The notes beneath the pieces are model-generated. The model did not search any database and had not been told where the DNA came from. It was given only the letters and a program-made list of their open reading frames with translations. A DNA stretch of 64,000 nucleotides, taken from the NCBI RefSeq assembly GCF_907165205.1, contig NC_058194.1, forward strand, positions 4,997,730 through 5,061,729, read 5' to 3'. Position 1 is the stretch's first letter, and every line of letters begins with the position of its first letter. Source of the DNA: Coccinella septempunctata. Lineage: Eukaryota; Arthropoda; Insecta; Coleoptera; Coccinellidae. Shown in pieces: positions 55,037-64,000 of the stretch. The translations under genes were made by a program, and so were the position numbers.

Positions 55037-56124
55037 TAGTTTTTTGGTTGCTTAGGAGAACACTTATCACTGCATACAATAGTTGGAACTTGCTTGATAA
55101 ATTTAATGGTGAGATCATGCTTTCCCTGCTCCCGCCTCACCCTAAGCTCCTCTCTAAGAGCCTTGAGCTTGGCGATTTGGTCCTTCGTCCTATATTCCTG
55201 AATCTTGATGTCTCTTTAAAGTGGATGCCCGCGAAGGGGAGATTTATGGCGCAGAATGTTTGCAGCTATGTCGGGATGAGAAAAAGACAACTTTATCCAT
55301 CTAGGTCTGGCCGTGTCTTTGGCTGGAAGTCTGACGACATTTAATAGTGATCTACTGGAATATTCTTGTATGTGCTCTATGATGGCAGATACCCTTTCCC
55401 TGTCTATCTCTTCCCCAGTTCCTTCTGCTAAGTTGGTAATAATAATATTATGAGACCTGCGCACGCGGTCTAAAATTTCAGGAGTCGGATCAGGAGTAGC
55501 TGCAACAGAGGGGAGGATTCCGCCCAAGCTAGATTCGAGATCCGCAACCCTATTGGCTATAGTAGATATTTCCTTGCACATAACAGACTGGTCTTCACGA
55601 AGCTCGCGTATACCATTCTCATGAGATTTCAATTCAGAACCGTGTGAATCAAGCAGCAACGAGTGCTTATCAATTGCGTCGGAGCAGCTAGCTATCTGTG
55701 AAAAGAGATCATCCTGACGTGTTTCTATACGTGCTATACTTGTTGACAAATTTTTCATCTGCTCCATCAGGATTTCAAAATGTTTTACTGTCAAAGTCTC
55801 CGCGGTAGAGCTTTCCGGAGGGACCTCGACGGATGGTGATGTTGGACGCTGACTAGCCGAGTTACTTCGCAATTGTCGTTTTTCTGGCAGAGCATTTACG
55901 GATGGCGATATCGGGCGCTGGCCTGCAGAGGAACTCCGCAGTAACCTCTCACTAGAGGTACAGGCGGAACAAGACCATTTTTTGTTTCTTTCCTCCAGGA
56001 AAGACACATCAGATTCAGTAAGGTTAACGCACTTATGATGGAACATCTTTCCGCATTTTGAACATGGGAACATAAGAGCAGCAGTCGAAAAAGACTTGTT
56101 ACAAACTGCACAGGAGCACGGCAT
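55036..56124 (-). pseudogene. CR1 ORF1 with PHD finger (copy 2)
   Basis: Encodes the same 302 residues as copy 1 up to the in-frame TAA at 55216, then the open extension to the TAATG overlap with ORF2 at 55034-55038. Confidence 0.82.
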
Positions 56125-56784
56125 CGTGTATGCGCAAACAGGCTCAAAATCAGACTAAATAGGATGGAAAACAAAGAAGACTTTTCACCTTCTTGGGTCT
56201 ATAAGAAGGACTTGTACAGAAATGGAAGACCTCGGCAAGGAAAAGGATAAGGTGAGTGTGGGGATAAAATATCACACCCGTCGGCAAGGTGCGAGTCTGT
56301 CGTTATTCGGACTAGAAGCATAAGTCGGATAGTGGATGATTGCCTCAAAAATTTGAGTCGAGCGACGACCGTGCTTAGAAAGTGGAAACTGTCGAGCTCA
56401 AGGTCACGCGTCTCGGGAAATTAAACTTAAAGAAATGTAAACAAATACAGTAATATAATATTAGTAAGTTCGCAAAGAAAGAGAGTTATACTTGCGAAAT
56501 GGGTAGGCTGATTCTAACAGCATAAAAGAGACCAGATTGACTGAAAATCAATCACTTCTACGAAAGTAAAACCACGGAGCAACCCACACACGTTCGCACG
56601 TCTCGCATTCACAGATTTAATGGAGAAAAACAATAATAAACAAATATTGGGGAAATTCCGAACACGCCCCAACATCCTCCCTCTCTCTCTTTGGGAAGAT
56701 TGCAAATTGGCAAAAAAATCAACTATGAGAACAAAACAATCCAAATTAGTGGATCGAATCTATTGAAGTGTACCAAAAATAGCT

Positions 56785-56940
56785 GAGCGTTCAAAACTAT
56801 GGAAGCGGTTCAAAGATATTAAAGTGGTTGAAAATTATAAAAACGATTTCGAACTATTGAAGCGGTTAAAAACTATTAAAGCGAATGAAAACTATTAAAG
56901 AGGTTGAAAACTATCAAAGCGGTTAACAACTATTGAATAA
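56785..56940. repeat. ~20-bp minisatellite (copy 2)
   Basis: Same array as at 47310-47465 with several unit-level substitutions (for example AAAGAGGTTG for AAAGCGAATG). Confidence 0.7.
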
Positions 56941-56965
56941 AGTGAAACAAGTTAAAGTTGCAATA

Positions 56966-58753
56966 TCATTGTGTTGGAAGTGGACACAATTTTGTAACAG
57001 GACGTTTGTAAAGTCCATCCTTAGTTTTAACCATAGCGATTCTGACTATCTGATCACGACCTGGAAATACTTCTGTGATAATTCCAAGAGGCCAATTCAA
57101 GGGGGGTGTGTTTTCACCCATTACTGCCACTACAGTGTCAAAGGTTACAAGATTTGTAACAGAATTCCATTTAGAGCGTGTTTGCAATTGATGATGATAT
57201 TCATCTTTCCATCTTTTCCAATAAGATTGGACTATTTTGTCTAATAGTTGTTTTCTACTCAGCCTATTCATTTCTATTTCAGAAACATCAGAAGCAGGAA
57301 AATGTTGTAGGGATGTTAACAAAAAGTGAGCTGGTGTTAACATAGTCGGATCAGAAGGATCATTACTGATGTACGAACAAAGAGGACGACTATTGAGGAG
57401 AGCTTCTATTTGTGTTAATACGGTGTAAAACTCTTCATATGAAAGAATCTGCTCACCTATCGACTTGAACAAAAATTTCTTCATGCTCTTTATGTTACTC
57501 TCCCACAAACCACCCATATGCGGTGAAAGAGGCGCATTAAATTTCCATTGAATTTGATTATTCAATAGTTCTTTTTTCAGAGCACCACCATATTCTGATG
57601 AAACTATGAATTTTTGTGAATCGTTCAGATATCTAGAGGCGCCAATAAAATTGGTTCCTTGATCCGAATAAAGCGTTTTCACTGGACCTCTACGACTGAT
57701 AAATCTCTTTAAAGCATCTAAAAAGGTGTCAGTTGTTAAGTCAGAAGCTAACTCTAAGTGAATACATTTTGTTGCGAGACATATGAACAGACATACATAT
57801 GCCTTTTGTGTTTTGACTCCTCTATGTCTAGTTAAAGAAATTTTGAAAGGTCCGGCGTAATCAACACCTACATCTATGAAGGCCTTGAGTTGAGTCGTTA
57901 CACGCGGTGGAGGAAGATTTCCCATCAAAGGGAAGTTAGGTCTAGGTTTCAATCGAAAGCAATGATTGCAAGAACGTACTGTTTGTCTTATAATTTTTCG
58001 AGCGAAGATTATCCAATATTTACTCATTAAAATTGAATGAAGTAAATGCGGACCTGCGTGTATATGTTTTTTATGCATATACTCAACTAAAAGAGTAACA
58101 AAATGTGAATTTTTTGGAAGGAGTATTTGATGTTTGTAATCAAAACCAACAGAGGCATTGATTAGCCTACCTCCTACCCGAATGAGGCCAAATTCATCTA
58201 GAAATGGATAGAATTTTCTGAAAGATAAGGGAACATCTTTATTTCTTTCCAATGAATTGAACAATTCGCTAAAATGAAAATGTTGAACTATTTTTATTAA
58301 ATAATTTTCGGAAATTTCAAGATTAGAAATGCTGAGTTCATGGGATAGCGAAAGTATGCGACCAAATTTCAAAACATATATCATGCTTCTAAGGAGTTTA
58401 GTGAAATTGGAAAATTTTGATATGAAAGAATATAACTCGTCAATTGTTGTGACAACCATTGAAATAATTTGTGCTTCAGGTAAATCTTCCGACAGATTTA
58501 CATTATGTATTAATTTCAAAGGCCAAAAACTGTCATCTTTTTCTAACCACAAGGGGCCGTGAAGCCAGCATTCAATATTCAAAAGAAATTTGGAGGGTGT
58601 GACTCCTCGTGAAACAATATCAGCGCTATTTTGTGTTCCTTGAACGAAACACCAATTTTCTATAGGCAAATTAGACCGAATTCGAGAAACGCGGTTAGCT
58701 ATAAAAGTCTTCCACTTGTGCGGAGACTGCACTATCCATCCTAACACAATCAT
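56966..58753 (-). pseudogene. BEL/Pao integrase region of pol (copy 2)
   Basis: A 595-codon open frame with, in order: the RNase H-integrase linker (WIVQSPHKWKTFIANRVSRI, NSADIVSRGV), an HHCC-like zinc region (HKKHIHAGPHLL... CNHC), the integrase core (VDYAGPF, LYSDQGTNFIG, GGLWESNIKSM) and a C-terminal domain. The DDE residues appear intact. It is separated from the upstream RNase H by a frameshift at about 58760, so pol as a whole is inactive. Confidence 0.87.
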
Positions 58754-58779
58754 CGAGTCAGTACAAGCAAAAATATTAT

Positions 58780-60305
58780 CTATTTGGCAACGAGTGGAAC
58801 AGAAATTACATATTTAAGTAATTTCGATAAGAGCAGGGCAGCACAAAGTTCTAAGCGGGGTATAGACACAACTTTAAGTGGAGCAATTTTAGATTCAGAA
58901 CATATCAAATTTATGCAGGATTTACCGTTTGAAACAGTTTTCATATAAACAGCAGCGGCATAACTAGTTTGACTTGCGTCGGAAAAACCTATTAAGGTTA
59001 TAGGCGACTTTGTATGAGCTCCTAGCCATCTAGGAACTTTCACCTGAGTAAGAAGAGGCAATTCATTTTCAAAATTTTTCCAGCTGTTAACAAATTCAAC
59101 TGGAGGGTCAGAGTCCCATTCTAATTTAATGGACCAGAGTTTACGAATAAACAATTTCGCGTTCAATACTACAGGACCTAAGATACTCAAAGGATCATAG
59201 ATTTTGCTAATCTGTGATAAAATGGTTCTCTTTGTATATTTTTGATTACTTTGAGAAATTAATGCTACATCGAATGAAAGTACATCCGATTCAGATTTCC
59301 ACTGTATTCCCAATACATGAAAGAAATCTTTTTCGAAATTAATTATCTCAGGAGAATGTTTCTCGGAGGGTATGCATGACAATAATTGCGGAGAATTTGT
59401 GTACCATTTTTTGATTTCAAATCCGCCAGATTAGAACAATTTTGTCAGTTCAACGAAAAGCGTTTTTGCCTCAACGATACTATCAACGCTGGTTACTAGA
59501 TCATCACCATACATATCGTTCAAAACTATTTTCGAAGCATATGGAAAATTATGAGCTTCGTCGTGACATAATTGTCTAACTACTCTGAGACTCAAAAATG
59601 GAGATGATCTTATACCAAATGCCACTCTATTGATTTGATAAACTTCAATAGCTTGATTGGGAGAAAATCGCCATAAAATTAATTGAAAGACGCGATCTTG
59701 TTCAGAAATTTCTATCTGACGATACATTTGACAAATGTCCGCGATAAGGACAATAGAAAACAATCTAAAATTGAGAAACATTTGAACTATGTCCACCTGT
59801 AATTTAGATCCCGTGTGCAAACAATCATTTAATGAAAGAGATGATGGTTAGTTTTTGCACTGGCATCAAAAACACCTCGAACAGGAGTGGACACACTATA
59901 TTTAAAAATTGGATGATGTGCGATTATATAATGCGGGTGATTTCTTATGTCTTGAAATCTATCATCATCGACTGAACATATTTTATTCATATGACCTTGT
60001 TGAAGGTAATCTGAAATGATAGCGCTATATTGTTCCCTGAGAACTGGAGATGAGCTAAGCCTTCTTTCCAAGCTGAAAAATCTCCTTAACGCGGTGGTAA
60101 AGGAATCACTCGAGTTATTGGGTTCAATCTTAAACGGTAGGCACACTTTATATCGACCAGAATTAGATCTGGAAAAAGTAGATTGAAAATGAGTTTCGCA
60201 AACTAATTCCTCATCAGTATAATGTCTGATAGCCGGAACTTCTTCAAGATCCAAGAAATTTTTTACTGAATTTTCGAGGGGTTCATCGGAGATCACCGCA
60301 TTTTA
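58780..60305 (-). pseudogene. BEL/Pao reverse transcriptase and RNase H
   Basis: Three pieces: 59829-60296 (RT N-terminus, HHPIFKYSVSTPVRGVFDAS), 59431-59820 (DICQMYRQIEIS, FGIRSSPFLS, active site YGDDLVTS) and 58780-59382 (LIGFSDASQTSYAAAVY of RNase H, IPRLELCAALL). Lesions: an in-frame TAA at 60303-60305 right after the protease part, a frameshift at about 59820, an in-frame TAG at 59431, and a frameshift at about 58770. Domain order and YGDD-type site fit BEL/Pao. Confidence 0.87.
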
Positions 60306-62195
60306 ACAAAATTTAGATCGAACAATCTCGTTTGAAGCGGCCGTTCGCGCTTTTCCGGAAATAATATAACCCAAACTTGTATCAATTGCTACTTGTGAAT
60401 CACTTTTATGTGAAATTTTATTCTTATTCAGAATCGTTGCGAAAATAGCAGATCCTAGGATGCCATCAATTTCCGAACATTCAGTGAATGTATCATCAGC
60501 TAAGGGAATATTCGAAAACAAATTTAAATATTCTTGAGAAATATTTCTGCTCGGCAATTTGACAGTCAAGTTATCTACTACTAAAGCATCTGAAGTGAAA
60601 AATGCATTTGAGTCATAGCGAGAAGAAATGCAAATATCTCTTGCAATGCCTCTGACGGCACTTTTATGGTTTCCAATTCCTATAATAGTTTGATTTAATT
60701 CCGTAATCGGAATGTTCAAATTTTGACAACATTGAAATGAAAGAAAATTTTCTTCGCTACCACTGTCAATTAAGATGCGAATTTCCTTGCTATTTCCACC
60801 AGGAAATGAGATAAGAACCTTGGCAGTAGGCAATAGAGAAACTCTAGCAAGCGAGTGTGAGGACACAACATAACCAACCTTTTCCCGAGGTGGGTCCTGC
60901 TCCGAAGACGAGGTTTGAGGTTGTGGTTCAGTCACCTTACCATTATTTTTATTCATATTCGAATTTTCTTCATTATTTTCAAAATGCAATAATGAATGGT
61001 GTTTGAGTTTACAAGCGTTGCATGTATTTGTTGATTTGCATGAGGAAATCTTATGTTTGGAACTTAAACAATTCAAACAACAACCTTTTTCTTTAGCCAC
61101 TTTATAACGACAAAATGGAGACATTTTCAAAAATTGATTACATCTGTGAATGAAATGTGACTGCTTGCACAATGAACATTGAATTGAACCAGATCTAGTT
61201 GAGTGTGAATTAGACGCTAGGTAGGAGTGGGTAGATTTCTGTTTATCAGAAGAATATTTTGTTGTGCTATGCGTGCTTGGGCCGATACCACTACGACTAA
61301 GCATCCTTGATTGCTGTCTAATGAAATTAATTAAATTTTCATAGGATGGTAATTCATTATCTTTCAAAGTCATTTCGAATGAACGTTGAGTTTGATTGTC
61401 TAATTTAGTGAGAGCCAAAGTGACCAGTATAAAGTCAAGAGGATCCTTCAGACGAAGTTGCTTGAATGCACTAACAGATACGTCAAATTTTTCTAGAAAA
61501 TGATTCAAATTATTGGATGACTCCACAGTTATAGGTTTGAACTCGAATATTGATCGTAAATACGTGGAAGCTAACAATCTTTCATCTTGATATGTATTAA
61601 TCAACAACTTCCAAATACTTTCATAGTTATTTGCAATTGGAGGTATTCCAGAACAAATAGTGAGGGCACGACCACTGAGTTTACTCAGCAGATAATGTAT
61701 TTTGCACGCATCGTCAAGCTCAGCATTTTCATGAACGCAACTCTTGAAGTTTTGGTAAAATATGGGCCATACTTTAGGATCACCATTAAAATCTACCAAT
61801 TCAATTGCAGGTAATTTGTGTTGCGGTTTTAATGGAATTTTTGAAATTGTACCACTACTACTACTAGAATCCAACGATCCTTTTTCTACCTGATCTGCGG
61901 CTAATTTAATACGACAATATAAATCTTCAGCAGCTTCAATTGCTTGATAATTTGGTGAACTATCGGGATTTATGTCTAATTGAATCATATTTATCTCTTC
62001 TACAACTTCCATAATGCTTTGTTTTGTCGTTTCAATAGAGTATAAACCCATTCTGAAATATTCTGCAACTTTAGGCTTATTCAAATCTTCAATATAATCT
62101 GAGAGCTTCTGAAGCCGTAAGAAAAACATTTGTTTTTTGGATTCCAAGGCCTTCAGCTTAGTTTGCCTCTTATCCGTTTCCGTGGTATTCGGCAT
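60303..62195 (-). pseudogene. BEL/Pao gag and protease (630-codon open frame)
   Basis: Gag begins with MPNTTETDKRQ, then a helical region and a BEL-type capsid block (LPAIELVDFNGDPKVWPIF, about residue 125). Zinc knuckles follow near 335-400 (CSLCKQSHFIHRC, CLNCLSSKHKISSC, CNACKLKHHSLLH). The aspartic protease has ILIDSGSEENFLS near 475. BEL elements normally run gag straight into pol, so the TAA at 60303 is an inactivating stop rather than a natural end. The start Met follows a 245-bp leader from the 5' LTR. Confidence 0.87.
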
Positions 62196-62440
62196 ATTGA
62201 AAGGAAATATAGATATAAAATATGTTACTTATAAAAAGAAAATCTGTACTGAATACACTGACGTGAAAGAGAAAGAGCGAAGTAGTTGAAATGAGCGAGA
62301 ACACTATATGTGAAACCAAACAATAACTGCAAAAACTTGCACCGGAACGTCTATCTCACAGACCACACCACATTTATGTCGAATGGAAATTTTGAGAAAT
62401 CTATAAAATGAAACGAAATCCGGTTCGATAAGGATCAAAA

Positions 62441-63007
62441 TGGTACGGCCTTTGGTCAATTATTGAAAACAATTTGTACTTACAAAGGCCTATATGCTAT
62501 ATATGCTATTTTGAGTGAACTTACTATTAAGTTTTTTAGGGTCAAGCTAGTTCCAGGTGCGTTATTTCCAAATTCACCTTCGAGTAAAGGAAGTAAATTA
62601 GGAAGGGTGAGGGTAAAATAAGGAAAAATAAGATGAAGTTTTCAAACCTGGACAGCACTCCCACTGCGGCTCGGGATGCAGGTGGTAATCCCGACCTTCC
62701 TTCTTTTGAATGAAATGCGGGTGAAGCTACAATCCTAATAATGCGGGTTGAACTATAACTGTGAGGCACTAACACCAGCACACTAAATACTGCGGTTTTA
62801 CTATGCGAAATTTTTCTAAGGCGGGTGAAAAGCGAAAATGCGAAAAGCTGGTCGAAATTCTACAACACGGCGGCGTCGAATTCTAAACTGAAACTGACTG
62901 GAAACGCGAAGAGGGCGAAATTAAAACATGTGGTGTCGTATGTGAGATATGAATGGATAAAAACAATAATAAACAAATATTGGGGAAATTCCGAAAACGC
63001 CCCAACA
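62441..63007 (-). repeat. BEL/Pao 5' LTR, uninterrupted
   Basis: 567 bp, TGGTACGG to CCCCAACA, flanked on the right by GTAGT (63008-63012). It aligns with 42155-42679 plus 47144-47199, with a few indels, for example where the other LTR copies have additional sequence around 42235. The unusually high divergence between LTRs suggests an old insertion. Confidence 0.85.
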
Positions 63008-63184
63008 GTAGTATAAAGAATTATAGCCACGAGGCTAAATGAGGAAACCGAAAATCTGAAACTAATACCACCAGAACAATTCTGATTCCGAAAAGAGCAT
63101 TCAACAGAGCAACAATGATTAAGGCTCACAGAATACATTATAGAGGTATTCCAAAATAAACAAGCTGCAGGTCTTGTTTTACTA
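63008..63184 (+). pseudogene. Jockey-type ORF2 fragment (RT) right of BEL
   Basis: After the TSD the RT continues: RIIATRLNEETENLKL, a stop in PPEQF, REHSTEQ, then NKQAAGLVL. It matches 22170-22350 on the minus strand. It ends at about 63184 where CACTG-starting sequence begins. Confidence 0.75.
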
Positions 63185-64000
63185 CACTGAGAGAACGAAA
63201 TAGTGAAATTACAGTGAAAATCTTGGGTTATTTGTGACCAACGATAATCACTGGAATTTCACAAGGAATATTCTGAAACGAAAACCTTGTAAAATCACAG
63301 AAAATATAAATCAATCAATCAAGTTGGTTGTGATTTCTCATGAAATTATTTTCTAACGATTTTTCTAGAAACTAAACGTTTGAATACTCATTGTGAAATT
63401 ACAATAGAAGTTTATGGTGTCAACTGTAAAATTACATTTATTCTGTGAATTCGCAAAGCATTATTACAGAAATAAATTGTAAAATCAAAAATTCTTGTAA
63501 AATTACATGAATCATGGTGGAATCACCTCTCGTTCTCGCGAAAATACGTCGTGAAATTTAGCATCAATTAGACCGTAAAATACTATAATGTTGTGAATAA
63601 ACAAAGCATATTCACAGAATTCAACTGTGAATTTCAAGTATTTGTTAAAATCCCAGAATTCATTGTAGAAATACCCCACACCTTTTTAAAATTACCACCA
63701 CCATGAAAGTACTGGATAATTGTCTTTATTTTGTAATTGATCAAAGTAGTTGTACAGAACTAAATTGTGAATTTCAAAAATTCAACTAAATTTGGCACAA
63801 TCACTGCCTAAAATATACTCTTCAATATGGAAAAAAACATTGAAATTAATTAAAAATAACAACTACAACATAAAATATAGTCATCAATATGGAAAACATA
63901 AAATTTGAAACATTATATCAGTTAAAAACAACCATAACATGAAATTAATATAATCTTCAATATAAAAAACAATATGAAACATTACATCAAACTAAAACAA
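63185..64000. repeat. AT-rich subterminal-type tandem repeats, possible DNA transposon edge
   Basis: The Jockey sequence breaks off at CACTGAGAGAACG. What follows has TGTGAAATTACA or TGTAAAATTACA at 63202, 63392, 63425 and 63496. A looser ~145-bp period (AAAGCAT...ACAGAA blocks near 63443, 63591, 63733) follows, and then ~67-bp units (AATATAnTCnTCAATATGGAAAA near 63812, 63880, 63945). CACTG ends with subterminal repeats occur in CACTA/EnSpm elements, but only one end is in the window. Confidence 0.4.

Larger units (their letters stand above)
52151..56618 (-). mobile_element. CR1 element (copy 2) inside the BEL 3' LTR
   Basis: Duplicate of 42680-47143 with the same ends and tail. It differs by scattered substitutions and small indels, one of which (near 52690) breaks the RT frame that is open in copy 1. 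Confidence 0.83.
51626..63007 (-). mobile_element. BEL/Pao LTR retrotransposon (copy 2), complete outline, decayed
   Basis: The 3' LTR is at 51626-56674 (with CR1 inside) and the 5' LTR at 62441-63007 (567 bp). Both begin TGGTACGG and end CCCCAACA. TSD GTAGT is at 51621-51625 and 63008-63012. Gag-protease, RT, RNase H and integrase follow in BEL/Pao order. Net length without CR1 is about 6.9 kb, normal for the group. Lesions in pol make it inactive. Confidence 0.9.
34030..63184 (+). mobile_element. Jockey-type LINE split by nested insertions (pieces 34030-35745, 41095-42154, 50100-51625, 63008-63184)
   Basis: The pieces join in order: 5' UTR and ORF1 (34030-35745); after the Penelope composite, ORF2 resumes at 41095; after the BEL element, ORF2 continues at 63008 and stops at about 63184. 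TSDs confirm both insertions: CATTATTCAGTAA at 35733-35745 and 41095-41107, and GTAGT at 42150-42154 (or 51621-51625) and 63008-63012. Family identity is shown by near-identity to the Jockey element at 21-24.5 kb. The 5' end is approximate. The segment at 50100-51625 is the tandem-duplicated copy of 41095-42154. Confidence 0.8.

Noticed and set aside
62340..62440. Primer-binding site next to the BEL 5' LTR
   Set aside because: No convincing TGG-starting complement of a tRNA 3' end directly adjoins the LTR; a TGGTGTGGTC stretch lies about 60 nt away, too far to call.

Overview
The window is eukaryotic, most likely insect, nuclear DNA. It is AT-rich and gene-poor. Every long reading frame that I can assign belongs to a transposable element: RTE-, CR1- and Jockey-type non-LTR retrotransposons, a fragment with a restriction-like endonuclease, three families of Penelope-like elements (PLE) with GIY-YIG endonuclease, and one BEL/Pao LTR retrotransposon. 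MITEs with clear inverted termini and target-site duplications (TSDs), and a tRNA-derived SINE, fill in the rest. I found no convincing host gene, rRNA, functional tRNA or CRISPR array, and nothing prokaryotic. The taxon is inferred only from the mix of element families.

Layout. 1-3.3 kb: full-length, decayed RTE element bounded by a 12-bp TSD. 3.4-8.8 kb: intergenic DNA with a degenerate ~135-bp tandem repeat, a fold-back element containing a piggyBac-like MITE that itself contains a Tc1/mariner-like MITE, and a hairpin repeat. 8.8-14 kb: CR1-like LINE (minus strand) whose ORF1 is split by a 974-bp MITE. 14.6-18.6 kb: Penelope-like element with an intact 826-codon ORF, ~885-bp inverted arms and a 12-bp TSD. 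18.9-25 kb: LINE fragments, a SINE, and a Jockey-type element that is a head-to-tail partial dimer inside an R4/Dong-like fragment. 25.2-29.3 kb: RTE element (minus) interrupted by a 0.93-kb non-coding element with two type III hammerhead ribozymes. 29.9-31.4 kb: 5'-truncated RTE. 32.0-33.4 kb: a second, unrelated non-coding element with two type I hammerheads, itself hit by a MITE. 34.0-63.2 kb: one Jockey-type element blown apart by nested insertions: PLE-C (carrying PLE-B) at 35.7-41.1 kb, and a BEL/Pao element whose LTR contains a CR1. The stretch from about 40.1 to 49.1 kb is repeated in tandem at 49.1-58.6 kb. 63.2-64 kb: AT-rich tandem motifs that may be the edge of a DNA transposon.

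The most interesting content is the two retrozyme-like elements. Each has 300-360-bp direct repeats around a ~200-bp centre with no credible ORF, and each repeat carries a hammerhead ribozyme, so a transcript spanning both ribozymes could release a unit-length RNA (572 or 499 nt) that might then circularise. The same 30 kb also holds autonomous-type PLEs whose terminal repeats carry their own hammerhead motifs, and LTR and non-LTR enzymes that could in principle have mobilised such RNAs. The order of insertion can be read from the nesting.
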